NCBI RefSeq assembly: GCF_014192335.1
Contig: NZ_JACHXU010000004.1
Location: 310,001 to 374,000, forward strand
Origin: Aporhodopirellula rubra
GTDB taxonomy: Bacteria; Planctomycetota; Planctomycetia; Pirellulales; Pirellulaceae
Length of the DNA: 64,000 nt
Reading direction: 5' to 3'
Positions 26,009 through 35,229 of the stretch are shown piece after piece. The notes below the pieces were generated by a model that was not told the origin of the DNA, ran no database searches, and saw nothing but the letters and a program-made list of their open reading frames with translations. Each line of letters opens with the position of its first letter. Within the stretch, counting starts at the first letter, position 1. A program made the position numbers and the translations under genes.

Positions 26009-27538
26009 CTACTCATACTCCCACTTCATCACCCAGGGATCTTGGTAGCGTTTCTGTGCCGCTTTGAGTTTCTCTTGGTACTGTTTGAGAACCTCTGTAT
26101 GACCGGAACTGTCGGCGAGATTGGTTGTCTCATCGGGATCGGCCGCGATGTCAAATAGTTCAAATTCAGGTCGCTGCACATAGTCACCGACCGTCATGTT
26201 TCCGTAAGACGCATCGGTCCCTTTAGCTAACTGGGCCTGCCAACTGCTAGCGGCCCACAGATCGCTCGCAAAGGGGTACGGCAACGGGTGAGCGATGTTC
26301 CAGATCAATTTGTATTTGTCGTCGCGAATCACCCGCATCGGGTAATACATCTGAATCTCATGAAAAGTGTGTGACGCAAAAATTTCGTCGTGATGCGACT
26401 TCGACGGATCGGCGAGCACACCCATCCAGGACTTGCCGTGATATCGGTCAAAGGGTTTCCCGCCGTCACGGTTGTCCATCGGAGATGCGTTCTTCTCTTT
26501 CCAATATTTCTTTACGTTCAGCATGTCTTTCGGTGCGTTGGCATCGCGGTCGAGCCCACCGGCGAAGTCCAATAAACTGGGCGTGATGTCGATGTGGCTG
26601 ATCATGGCATCGCTCTCAACGCCACGCTCGCTTTGGTAAGGATCTCGCACCACCATCGGCACGCGTAGTCCACCTTCGTAAACAGTCGTTTTACCACCGG
26701 CAAACGCCATCCCGTGGTCCGAGGTAAAGACGATCATTGTTTTGTCGTAGAGGTCGGCGTCCTTCAAGATACGAACCAATCGAGCCACACCTTGGTCGAT
26801 ACGGCTGCAGGATTGGTAATACTGCGCCAGCTCACTCCGGGTTTCGGGGGTATCAGGCAGAAACGGCGGCACAACCACGTCAGCCGGGTCGAAGAACACT
26901 TCCTCCACCGCGTCGTGCGAACCTTTGCGAGGACGGTTCCCAAATAGGTTAGGTTTCAATTCGAGGTCTGAATCGTTATCGACGCCGCCGCCTCGATGCG
27001 GATCGGACGTCGCAAAGTAAAGGAAGAACGGTCGGTCGTCGCTGCCGTCTGTCAGAAACGATTTTGATTTCTCTGCCATCTCGACGGCATTGCGTCCGTT
27101 GCCCTTGAGATAAGTTTCAAAATGATAGATCTCCTCCGGTGCGACGTGGTACTTACCGATATGACCGGTACGATACCCCGCCCGATGCATCACTCGGGGA
27201 AGAGAAAGGCCGATCACATCCTGAAAAGAAGCGAATTTGTGATAATGATGTTGGTGGCCGAATTGTCCGTTACGATGGTTGTGCAGCCCACTCATGACAA
27301 CACTGCGGCTTGCGCTACAGGATGCCGTCGTCGCGAACGCGTTGCGGAAGACCAGACCGTCCGCTGCAATCGCATCGATCGCGGGCGTCACGGCACACGT
27401 ATCGCCGTAACAACCGAGCGTGGGACTTTCGTCATCGGTGATGATGAACAACACATTCCGTTCCGCAGATTTTGCCTGCATCGGTAATGCGAGAACGATA
27501 CAAACGCCGATGCAAACGGCCCCAGATAACCGACGCAT
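26009..27538 (-). CDS. Type I sulfatase (exported)
   Basis: 509 residues from the ATG at 27538. Signal peptide at 1-22 (RRLSGAVCIGVCIVLALPMQ). Metal-binding NVLFIITDDESP, followed by C74-S-A-S-R78, the formylglycine-maturation motif, so the enzyme needs an FGE. HIGKYHVAPEE, DPHRGGGVDNDSD and TSDHGMAFAGGK complete the sulfatase core. The pattern is closest to heparan-N-sulfatase-like (SGSH) planctomycete sulfatases. It is likely to act in the periplasm on sulfated algal or animal polysaccharides. A longer frame up to 27574 starts within one nucleotide of the divergent gene's start region and lacks a ribosome site, so is less likely. Confidence 0.9.
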   Translation of the reverse strand: MRRLSGAVCIGVCIVLALPMQAKSAERNVLFIITDDESPTLGCYGDTCAVTPAIDAIAADGLVFRNAFATTASCSASRSVVMSGLHNHRNGQFGHQHHYHKFASFQDVIGLSLPRVMHRAGYRTGHIGKYHVAPEEIYHFETYLKGNGRNAVEMAEKSKSFLTDGSDDRPFFLYFATSDPHRGGGVDNDSDLELKPNLFGNRPRKGSHDAVEEVFFDPADVVVPPFLPDTPETRSELAQYYQSCSRIDQGVARLVRILKDADLYDKTMIVFTSDHGMAFAGGKTTVYEGGLRVPMVVRDPYQSERGVESDAMISHIDITPSLLDFAGGLDRDANAPKDMLNVKKYWKEKNASPMDNRDGGKPFDRYHGKSWMGVLADPSKSHHDEIFASHTFHEIQMYYPMRVIRDDKYKLIWNIAHPLPYPFASDLWAASSWQAQLAKGTDASYGNMTVGDYVQRPEFELFDIAADPDETTNLADSSGHTEVLKQYQEKLKAAQKRYQDPWVMKWEYE

Positions 27539-27626
27539 TCTGGAGACAACCGATCGTGAAATGGACACACACATGACTTTAGATTTTCATAACTTAGGTG
27601 GGGAACCGAGAGGGGATCGCTCGATC

Positions 27627-29441
27627 ATGCCATCGAACGACGTGCCCCACAGTGTAGTGAAACCCAATCACGCGGTGGTGGCATTTCTTTTCGCACTAGT
27701 CGTTGCGAGCATCTTGGCATTGCCGACCGTCGGCAGTGCTGCGGATCGAACCACGTGCTTTCTCCCGATCGGAATCGACTCACCCATTTCCGATTCGGCT
27801 CCCGCCGCTTCCCCACCCATTTCCGGTGACGCTGCCATATTGAAATCGGGCGTTTCGCCTACCGAAGCCTTTCGCCTCGGCCCAACTTCTCGTGGTGGCG
27901 ACCTCGATTGGTGGAGATATCTCGAAGTTTGGCGAGCCCATCACGAGGATCCCGAAGCAACCGCAATCCGTCGCTGGCTCACGATTCCACAGAATGACGA
28001 AGTCCAAGTGACGATTCGACGTGGCCGAGTATCACCCAAATTTCTTCCATGGCGAGCAGCGAGTTTTGTCGTCGTTCAAACGCCGCACTTCGAGATCCTT
28101 TCTCGTGCCGATGCCAAAACATCCAATCGCGTTGCCCGCGACCTCGAACGGTTCTATTGGACGTGGACTCAAATGTTTTTCCCGCTTTGGACCGGGCGAG
28201 ACCAAGCGGCAATCGGATTAGCCAATTGGAATCCGACCACCGAGAGCGTTGATGACTATCTATCAAAGAACGCAACCTCTCGATTGACGCTGCGTCGCCG
28301 GCACCGAGTCGTCTTACTGCCCGACGAACGCTCGTACCAAATGACAATTTCGCATCCTCAAATCGCGGCGGGACGTCCGTCCACAATTGCAGCATCCGCG
28401 GGGTTCTACAGCGACACGCTTTCAGCCTCGTTCTTCTTTCCCCAAGACGACACGTCGGGGATGGCGCACGAAACATGCCACCAATTGTTTGAAGAGGCGA
28501 GCGATCACGCCCGGTCGCGGACAACCTCACTGAATACCAAAGACTTCTGGCTCGTCGAAGGGATCGCCGGGCATTTCGAATCAATACAAACCAGTAACCG
28601 TCTGGCGTGTGTCGGTGGTTGGGATAGCCCTCGGTTGCAATACGCCCGCTACCAAACCCTCATCGCTCAGCAACCGATCGCGTCGATCGCGGAATTGCAA
28701 GGAGACCGACGCGAGGTGCAACGCCGGAGTGATCTGGCGCGGTGGTACTCGCACTCGATCCTGCAAACTCATTTCGCAATCGATCACCCGTCGCGGCGTC
28801 CTCAAAGGTCGCAGGTATATCAAACGCTGGCAAAAATCTACGGTGTCGACGTGTCCGATTTCGCTTGCTTGAAACAACCGTCCGACACGTCTCGTGCCGA
28901 CAACGATCGCATCGACCGCTTCTTGATGATCGATGATGACCACCTGAACGATCATCCGATCCCGGGATCCACCACCGCGATCTGTTTGGCCGGATGTGAA
29001 GTTTCTCTTGACGGATGGAAAACGATTCCACCACTCCCACTCGTTCACTGGTTCGATGCTTCACGAACCCCGATCGATGACGCACAAGTCTCGCGGATTC
29101 TGGTCAAATCGTCCGAACTCGATCAGCTCAGTTTGGAAGCCACCAAAATCACTTCCAATGCGAGAGACACTCTCGGACGCGCCCGAAAATTGCGTGAACT
29201 CGATCTCAGTTGGACAGCGATCGATGATTCTGTAATCGAATCGCTGACCGCGGATAAAACGATCGAAACGATTTGGCTAACCGGCACCGGCGTGACGGAC
29301 GCTTCCATCTCGAAACTCTCAAACTGTCCCAACCTGCAAACCATCGACGTGCAACGCACACGAATCACCGACACGGGCCTTAAACAACTTCAAACAGCCA
29401 TCCCCGGCCTCGATCTCAACCCCCTGCAACTCACCCCCTAG
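27627..29441 (+). CDS. Exported metallopeptidase with C-terminal LRR segment
   Basis: 604 residues. Signal/anchor at about 15-35 (VVAFLFALVVASILALP), then a DUF1570/MA-clan-like domain (about 140-440): TPHFEILSRADAKTSNRVA and a zinc site H281-E282-T-C-H285 with a downstream E311-GIAGHFE. The residue set HExxH...E fits gluzincins. The last 110 residues have leucine-rich repeats (LDQLSLEATKIT, LRELDLSWTAI, LQTIDVQRTRITDTGLKQL) of a type usual in planctomycetes. AGGGGA lies about 12 nt before ATG 27627. A longer open frame from 27420 would overlap the sulfatase start, so is rejected. Probably a secreted protease or protein-binding enzyme. Confidence 0.7.
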   Translation: MPSNDVPHSVVKPNHAVVAFLFALVVASILALPTVGSAADRTTCFLPIGIDSPISDSAPAASPPISGDAAILKSGVSPTEAFRLGPTSRGGDLDWWRYLEVWRAHHEDPEATAIRRWLTIPQNDEVQVTIRRGRVSPKFLPWRAASFVVVQTPHFEILSRADAKTSNRVARDLERFYWTWTQMFFPLWTGRDQAAIGLANWNPTTESVDDYLSKNATSRLTLRRRHRVVLLPDERSYQMTISHPQIAAGRPSTIAASAGFYSDTLSASFFFPQDDTSGMAHETCHQLFEEASDHARSRTTSLNTKDFWLVEGIAGHFESIQTSNRLACVGGWDSPRLQYARYQTLIAQQPIASIAELQGDRREVQRRSDLARWYSHSILQTHFAIDHPSRRPQRSQVYQTLAKIYGVDVSDFACLKQPSDTSRADNDRIDRFLMIDDDHLNDHPIPGSTTAICLAGCEVSLDGWKTIPPLPLVHWFDASRTPIDDAQVSRILVKSSELDQLSLEATKITSNARDTLGRARKLRELDLSWTAIDDSVIESLTADKTIETIWLTGTGVTDASISKLSNCPNLQTIDVQRTRITDTGLKQLQTAIPGLDLNPLQLTP

Positions 29442-29504
29442 CCTCGCACAGCAGCGAAACCGATTCCCCGTATTGGGTTCGCAACACGCATGGGAGCGAA
29501 CAAT

Positions 29505-29896
29505 TTACGTTTTCTTTGTCAATGCAAAATGCTCCCATTCAAGACTGGGATGACGACCAAAGTTGACAAGTTCCCGAGCGCGTAGCCGGTCGCATTGAGG
29601 TAGTTGATGACCTGACTACGATGTTCGTCGGTCAGGTTACGGACCGCCTTGATTTCCGAAATGACCTTCCATTAGCAGATGAAGTCGGGAACAAATTTTC
29701 GTTTGAGTTCTTTTCCGCGATAGAAAAGTGGGAGTTGTTTTTGAGAGCAAAACGGGATCTGCTGGTACTCGCATTCGATCTCCAGAAACTCCTGATACAC
29801 CGACTGAGGGAACCCACACCCCTTGTCGTTGTACACCTCAAAACAGCAACCGATGCTCTTGTCGCATTCGTCTTTGAGAATCAGCCCGTTTGTCAT
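29505..29896 (-). pseudogene. GxxExxY-family gene with two inactivating lesions
   Basis: Start ATG 29896. N-terminal part DKSIGCCFEVYNDKGCGF, PQSVYQEFLE matches the GxxExxY protein family. An in-frame TAA (29672-29674) interrupts the conserved PDFICxGK region. Reading on gives [30 protein letters not shown], and a 1-nt deletion near 29571-29577 then shifts frame; in the next frame [15 protein letters not shown] continues to TAA at 29505-29507. Repairing both yields about 130 residues, the family's normal length. These proteins are of unknown function and often occur in clusters of repeats and mobile-prone regions. Both lesions are read directly from sequence; sequencing error could in principle explain either. 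Confidence 0.85.
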
Positions 29897-30122
29897 TCGG
29901 CGTCCTCTCACGCTCATCGATTTGAATGCGAATCAATCCCGCCAACGCTGTTAGCGATTGCTACGCTCGCATTTGCTCGCCGCACTATTATCAATCCTTA
30001 CGCACTACCATTAGCGCCCGCGAGTTTCGCTAATTGACGCGAATTAGAACAACCAAACCACTGGTCATTCGCGGATAGTCCTCGACTCAAGGATCCGTGC
30101 GTGATCACAATCGACGAGTCGC
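29897..30122. other. Leader-side region of the GxxExxY relic
   Basis: 226 nt with AT-rich patches and recurring ATTAGCG/AATTAG words. CTAATTGACGCGAATTAG at 30030-30047 is a short interrupted inverted repeat. No gene seen. Confidence 0.4.
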
Positions 30123-31724
30123 TCAAGAGTTCACGGAATCTTCGATGAGTCGCACGACGACGCGTGTGCCTTGTTTGGCGATGACGCGGACAGAGTTTCC
30201 TGGGCCGACGTAGTCGCCTTCGGTGACGACGTCGAGCATCATGTCGTCGATTTCGATCCGCCCTCCCGGTCTTAAGGGCGACACCGTCGTGCCGGTTTGC
30301 CCGAGCTCAACTCGCTGCCACGCGGGCGCGGAATCTGTCACGACGAACGAGTCCGATGGCGCGACCTCCGCCTGCAACGTCAATCGACTCAGTCCCGGAA
30401 TTTGCCCCATGTAACTGGTCAAGAAAATCGCGGCGACCAGGAAAGCTAGAAACGCACCTAACACGAGTGCCACGTCGTTACTCAATGAAGTCCAATCGAC
30501 ACCGCCGTCGGTCAACGAGAATCGCCGAGACGCCATTACCAACGATCCGAGCGAAAGAGCCAGCCCCATGATGCCGGCAACCCCGAACCCCGGAATCACA
30601 AACACTTCAGCGGCAATGAATAGCAGCCCCATGAGAAAGAGCATCACCTCGAGCCATCCGGACGTCCCACCAAGGAAACGACTCCAAAAGAACAGCCCAA
30701 AACAGAGACAGCTAACCAACCCGCCCACACCGATTCCCGGTGCACTCAATTCAATCGCGAGAGCAACTAACCCGATCAACAATAACAAGAAGGTGAAGAC
30801 CTTCATGTTCAGCAACAATACGAACGTGTCCACCCAACTGCGTTGCACTTCAGGAATTGGCGACTGAACGTTGAGCACTCGGGCGAGATCCTCTTTGCCC
30901 GAAACTGTCTGATCCGCCATACCCAGTTCGACGGCGCGGCGTCCGTTGGCGATGAAGAACATTTCCTTGCCTGCCTCGCGAATCGGCGTCCCCAACTCCC
31001 AGTCGTCGGCGTCAGGCATGGCGGCGTGCTCTTTGTCGGAGAGGAAACGTTTTTCTCCGGTGTTCGCATTGGTAGCCCGGTAAACGACCATGTCTTTGTC
31101 GGTCATTTTTTCGGCGAGCGCAAGAGAACGCCCCGTCGCCTCGGCGGTATCGCGTGCCTTCTGCGCCAAAACGCTGCGACTTTTTGCTTCCGTGTACCGA
31201 TACGCTCCGTCTTCGCCCATAACGATTTCACCCGCATCGCCCATTCGCGCATCGGGCTTCATCAGAATCGTGTCCATCGCCAACGAGAACAACGCTGCTC
31301 CGCTGATCGCATCCTTTTCAATGTAGGCGACCGTCTCGACATCTTTGGCATCGAGCACCATGTCCATCAACTCGAACGTCACATACGTGAACCCACCGGG
31401 CGAGTGGATATCAAAGATGATGACATCGACACCTGATTCAACTGCGGCTTCGAATTTGCGTTTGAGCAACGCACCACTGAGCGGATTGATGTCCTCTTTG
31501 AAGGGAAGAATCACCGCGGTCCGTTTGCCACCGGGCCGAACGTCGCGGTCCTTTCCCACACCATTCTGCTCATTGGCATCCCCAGCGAGAGCCTCATCGG
31601 CAAGAGCGACATCCGCAACCGGAAGATCCGCGGCACGAACCTCGCCTGGTGCGACGTTCATTGTCAGACAGACGACGACACCTGCGAGCAGGAACGACAT
31701 CCGTACGAAGCTCTGGATCATCAT
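30123..31724 (-). CDS. NfeD-like membrane serine protease
   Basis: 533 residues. Signal segment (about 8-33), then a ClpP-class/S49-like protease domain (about 65-285): IFDIHSPGGFTYVTFELMD and the catalytic-type Ser in DAISGAALFSLAMD. Five to six membrane helices follow from about 310 to 460, ending in an NfeD OB-fold (GQTGTTVSPLRPGGRIEID, then GDYVGPGNSVRVI). It is the long NfeD architecture, with the protease facing outward and OB domain in the cytosol; such proteins work with stomatin/FloA-type partners, but no stomatin gene is adjacent here. The ATG lies 1 nt after the TGA of trkH and AAGGG stands upstream, so 31724 is chosen. Confidence 0.87.
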   Translation of the reverse strand: MMIQSFVRMSFLLAGVVVCLTMNVAPGEVRAADLPVADVALADEALAGDANEQNGVGKDRDVRPGGKRTAVILPFKEDINPLSGALLKRKFEAAVESGVDVIIFDIHSPGGFTYVTFELMDMVLDAKDVETVAYIEKDAISGAALFSLAMDTILMKPDARMGDAGEIVMGEDGAYRYTEAKSRSVLAQKARDTAEATGRSLALAEKMTDKDMVVYRATNANTGEKRFLSDKEHAAMPDADDWELGTPIREAGKEMFFIANGRRAVELGMADQTVSGKEDLARVLNVQSPIPEVQRSWVDTFVLLLNMKVFTFLLLLIGLVALAIELSAPGIGVGGLVSCLCFGLFFWSRFLGGTSGWLEVMLFLMGLLFIAAEVFVIPGFGVAGIMGLALSLGSLVMASRRFSLTDGGVDWTSLSNDVALVLGAFLAFLVAAIFLTSYMGQIPGLSRLTLQAEVAPSDSFVVTDSAPAWQRVELGQTGTTVSPLRPGGRIEIDDMMLDVVTEGDYVGPGNSVRVIAKQGTRVVVRLIEDSVNS

Positions 31725-31725
31725 G

Positions 31726-33351
31726 TCACACCCTTCGCCAAAACGACGGTACGAACAGTAAAAGCACACTGAAAATCTCGACCCGACCCAACATCATCAA
31801 CCAAACAAACAACAGTTTCGCGCCTTGGCTGAAACCGGCATAGTTCCGAGTTGCCCCCACGACTCCGAGCCCAGGACCGATATTGTTGAGAGTCGCGGCA
31901 ACGGCACTGGCACTATCTAGCAGTTTGTCGTCGAGAGTCCCCTTGAGCAACTGTTTTCCGACTTCGCTTTGTTGAGCCACATCGCTCTCGACGACTCCCC
32001 ACGTTGAATTCGGTTCAAACGTGATCAGCGCGAGCCATGAGAAAACGAAAATTGCCAAGATCAAGCAAAAGTACAGCAAAATATTATGAGCCAGCAGCGG
32101 ATCATCGACCGCCTGGCCACTAATTCTAAGAGGCCGGACAACCCGGGGGCGGTGGGCGCGCTCCATTTCCAAATGCAAGATTTTGTAGAACAAAACGTGC
32201 CGAATCACCTTCAAACCGCCACCAGTGCTGCCGGCACAACCGCCGACGAACATCAACAACAACAGTATTCCTCGCCCGAAATTGTTCCACGTGTCGAAAT
32301 CGGCCGTGCCATATCCCGTCGTCGTCATCACCGAAACGACCTGAAATAATCCGTTGCGAGTCGCCGTCGCGAGCGAACCAAAACCTTCGTCGCCCGCCTT
32401 CATTCCGAAAAACACGACTCCCGCAGTCACCACACCGATGATGCCGACATAGGCGCGAAACTCCACATCGCGAACCAATCGTCGCGGGCCACCGATCAGA
32501 GTCAGATACAACAACGTGAAGTTCGTTCCGGCGAGTACCATGAATGCAATCGTGGTGGACTCAATCAGCGGACTGTCGAACCCGCCGAGCGATCGGTTGT
32601 ACGTACTGAACCCCCCCGTCGCCATGGTTCCGAACGCGTGACACATCGCATCGAATGCACTCATGCCTTCGAAGAAGTACACAAACGTGAGCAACACATT
32701 GAGGCCCAAGTAGATCGCCGCGAACACCAACGCCGTGTGCTGCATTCGCGGCATGCTGCCGTCCTTAGTCGGCCCCGGCATCTCTGCCCGCATCATCGCC
32801 TTGCCCGCGGAGCCTTGACCGAGAATGGCCACGAACAGAACCACGATCCCAAGACCGCCGAGGAAGTGCGTCCACGATCGCCAGAACAGGATGCAGTGAG
32901 GCACCATTCCGGGCGTTTCTAAATCCGTCAGCACGGTCGCTCCCGTGGTACTGAACCCGGACTGCGACTCGAACATCGCTTCGATGAACGTGATCGGATT
33001 TTCCGCTGTCGTTTGCGTGCCACTGAAGTAATACGGCAACGCCCCGAGCACCGTGGCACTGACCCACGACAACCCGACGATCGCCATCGCTTCTTTGCGG
33101 AACAGATGCCCGCCCTGGCGATGGGTACGCCCGAAGAATCGGAACGCCAACCCGATCACAAAACAGACCATCATGCTGGCGAGCAACCCATAGGCGCCGG
33201 CTTGTTCGAACTCTGCCGCGGGAGGCAAGTGGGTCCGCTCGGCAAACTGTGGGAAGGCGAACGGAAGGCTGAAGCCCATCGATCCGCCGATCAACAAACA
33301 GATCGTTCCGAGAAACCGGAGCAGCAATGGATAATTCAAGAGGGACGCCAC
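31726..33351 (-). CDS. trkH: TrkH-type potassium transporter
   Basis: 541 residues with the TrkH/KtrB fold of about ten membrane segments. Four pore loops are visible by their Gly filters: STTGATVLTDLE, HAFGTMATGGFSTYN, VSVMTTTGYGTADFD, and NNIGPGLGVVGATRNY. These read as selectivity regions of a K+ uptake channel. No TrkA/KtrA partner (RCK domain) is encoded in the window. Start overlaps the response regulator end by 16 nt. Long cytoplasmic loop RAHRPRVVRPLRISGQ. It is in the same transcriptional direction as the adjoining regulator and NfeD. Confidence 0.92.
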   Translation of the reverse strand: MASLLNYPLLLRFLGTICLLIGGSMGFSLPFAFPQFAERTHLPPAAEFEQAGAYGLLASMMVCFVIGLAFRFFGRTHRQGGHLFRKEAMAIVGLSWVSATVLGALPYYFSGTQTTAENPITFIEAMFESQSGFSTTGATVLTDLETPGMVPHCILFWRSWTHFLGGLGIVVLFVAILGQGSAGKAMMRAEMPGPTKDGSMPRMQHTALVFAAIYLGLNVLLTFVYFFEGMSAFDAMCHAFGTMATGGFSTYNRSLGGFDSPLIESTTIAFMVLAGTNFTLLYLTLIGGPRRLVRDVEFRAYVGIIGVVTAGVVFFGMKAGDEGFGSLATATRNGLFQVVSVMTTTGYGTADFDTWNNFGRGILLLLMFVGGCAGSTGGGLKVIRHVLFYKILHLEMERAHRPRVVRPLRISGQAVDDPLLAHNILLYFCLILAIFVFSWLALITFEPNSTWGVVESDVAQQSEVGKQLLKGTLDDKLLDSASAVAATLNNIGPGLGVVGATRNYAGFSQGAKLLFVWLMMLGRVEIFSVLLLFVPSFWRRV

Positions 33352-33719
33352 CCATACGTCTCGGCCAAACCGCCGCAGACAATGTCACGGAGAACTTTCA
33401 ACCGAATCGGTTTGTGCAAGATCTTGTAGGCACGCATCCTCGCCGCCTCGCGCTCGATCTCTTCGTCCATCATCGCACTCATTAAAATATACGGCATCGG
33501 TCCGGGACGTTCGGAGAGCACCCGGATCACCTCGAGCCCTGTCACGCGAGGCATGTGCACGTCCAACAAAGCGAGGTGAATCGGCTCGCGTTCAATCACC
33601 GCGAGTGCCTCGTCTCCGTCCTTGGCCTGATGCAAATTCAGACCTCGACGCGAAAGCGCATCGCAGAGGGTTTCTCGATAACCGGCATCATCATCGGTGA
33701 TTAAAACGTTCGCAATCAT
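33336..33719 (-). CDS. Stand-alone response regulator (CheY-like)
   Basis: 127 residues: one receiver domain and no output domain. The acidic pocket D9/D10, phospho-acceptor D53 (LALLDVHMPRV), S81 and K103 in HKPIRL are all present, so it should be phosphorylated. No histidine kinase is next to it. The ATG starts 3 nt after the TGA of the PfkB gene and its end overlaps trkH. Its partner kinase and target cannot be read from the sequence; linkage to TrkH suggests control of ion transport. Confidence 0.87.
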   Translation of the reverse strand: MIANVLITDDDAGYRETLCDALSRRGLNLHQAKDGDEALAVIEREPIHLALLDVHMPRVTGLEVIRVLSERPGPMPYILMSAMMDEEIEREAARMRAYKILHKPIRLKVLRDIVCGGLAETYGWRPS

Positions 33720-33722
33720 GGA

Positions 33723-34712
33723 TCACACGTTGGTTAACTCTAGGACTTCATCCTTGGTGAACGGGTTTGCCAATCGTGCTCCGAGTTGTGCGACAACCCG
33801 GGCGGCGGCATGCGAGCCGAGATGGCCAGCTTGCTTCCATGATAATCCATTTGTAATACCGTACAAAACACCACCTGCGTACATATCGCCCGCACCGGTC
33901 GTGTCGATCGCCTTAACGCTGACTCCTTCGATCGGAATCACCTCGCCGCCGTGCATCAGGATCGACCCTTTTTCACCGAGCGTCATGGCGACGTTTTCGG
34001 CCGACTCGTGAATCTTGCTCGCACACGCAATCGGATCGGTCAGGCCGGTCAGACTTTGTGCTTCCTCTTCGTTGCAGAAGAACAGGTCGACGGGGCCGCG
34101 GATCAGTTCCCAAATTTCGTCGCGGAGCATATTCACCAGGAATGGATCTGATGCCGTGAACGCAACTTTGACGTTGTTTTTTTTCGCGAGTTCCATCGCC
34201 CGACAGGCGGCCGCCTTGGTCGTGTCGCCGGTGAACAGATAACCTTCGATATAGATGTACTGCGCCGCCGCAATCGCGGCCTCATCGATGTCGTCGACGG
34301 AAAGCTGGGCCGACGCGCCCAGGTTGGTCAACATGGTGCGTTCGGCATCGTCGGTGATCAGAATCGCGCAAGTCCCGGTGGGGCTGCCGTCGAGCGGGTC
34401 GACATCGATCGTGACGCCGAGATTACGGAGATCCTTCAGAAAGAACTCTCCCGTTTCGTCGTTCCCGATTTTGCCGACGAACGACGCTTTGCCGCCGAAA
34501 TCGGCGACCGCGGCAATCGTGTTCGCGGCTGATCCGCCGGCACATCGGTTTAGCGAGGGGAGATCAAAATTCGACAGCACGCCAGCCTGACGGTCGTCAT
34601 CCACCAACGTCATGATGCCTTTTTCGAAGGCGAGTTTCGCAAGCAATTCTTCGCTTACTTGGGCTTGGATGTCGACAAGCGCGTTGCCGACGGCATAGAC
34701 GTCATGATTCAT
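33723..34712 (-). CDS. PfkB-family sugar/nucleoside kinase
   Basis: 329 residues. Conserved GGSAAN (59-64), the anion-hole and catalytic motif D270-T-T-G-A-G-D276 with the base D276, and the N-terminal VGNALVDI are typical of adenosine-kinase-like PfkB proteins. Similar genes in other bacteria are annotated as adenosine kinase, but the substrate cannot be fixed from the motifs. Cytoplasmic. It lies 3 nt before the response regulator. Confidence 0.9.
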   Translation of the reverse strand: MNHDVYAVGNALVDIQAQVSEELLAKLAFEKGIMTLVDDDRQAGVLSNFDLPSLNRCAGGSAANTIAAVADFGGKASFVGKIGNDETGEFFLKDLRNLGVTIDVDPLDGSPTGTCAILITDDAERTMLTNLGASAQLSVDDIDEAAIAAAQYIYIEGYLFTGDTTKAAACRAMELAKKNNVKVAFTASDPFLVNMLRDEIWELIRGPVDLFFCNEEEAQSLTGLTDPIACASKIHESAENVAMTLGEKGSILMHGGEVIPIEGVSVKAIDTTGAGDMYAGGVLYGITNGLSWKQAGHLGSHAAARVVAQLGARLANPFTKDEVLELTNV

Positions 34713-34851
34713 GAGGTGGATTCAGGAGCAAGGGGAAACGACGGTTCAGCCCACCCGCGGTTCGCGGGCGGTGCCCCAGAATGCGGTCTCCGTCGCGTCT
34801 GAGCAAGTAGGGGACGGTATTCGCGTCCTCCGAGTCGCCCCAACGTCCCTC

Positions 34852-35160
34852 TCAGTCGGTCTTGGGAACGCCGATCTCACGAATCCGGATCCCGAATTTG
34901 TCGCCAATTTTTACCGTTTCACCGGTCGCAATCGGATGGCCACCGACGGAGAGCTCCAGAGGTTGGTCGCAGTGCGTGTCGAACGTCAACATTGACCCTG
35001 GTACAAGGGCCAAAATGTTACGCAGCGTCTCTTTTCGCTCGGCCAACGTGACCGTAACGGGTGTCTTAATTTTAAGTAGACGTTCCCGGTATTGCGGCTG
35101 CATCGGTGCAGGGGACGCTGTTTCGTCGGTCGGTGGTGAGGATGTTTCGGTTTGGGTCAT
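34852..35160 (-). CDS. Orphan FliN/SpoA-domain protein
   Basis: 102 residues from ATG 35160 (a GTG at 35208 is the alternative; neither has a strong ribosome site). After a Ser/Thr/Pro-rich N-terminus of about 30 residues, the C-terminal 70 residues are a SpoA/FliN domain: KIKTPVTVTLAERKETL, ILALVPGSMLTFDT, QPLELSVGGHPIATGE and IGDKFGIRIREI. FliN forms part of the flagellar switch ring, and the same fold is used in type III secretion (SctQ). No other flagellar or secretion gene is present in this window. Whether it serves a flagellar motor or another complex is open. Confidence 0.75.
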   Translation of the reverse strand: MTQTETSSPPTDETASPAPMQPQYRERLLKIKTPVTVTLAERKETLRNILALVPGSMLTFDTHCDQPLELSVGGHPIATGETVKIGDKFGIRIREIGVPKTD

Positions 35161-35229
35161 TTTTTCCGTCGATTCCTTCACTTCAGGTATCGAACCGACG
35201 ACGTCCACGACTTGAGCGATTGTGGCCGC

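Noticed and set aside
27420-27574. Overlapping ATG starts of the sulfatase (27574) and the divergent peptidase (27573)
   Set aside because: They would share a start position on opposite strands and leave no promoter; starts at 27538 and 27627 give normal signal peptides.
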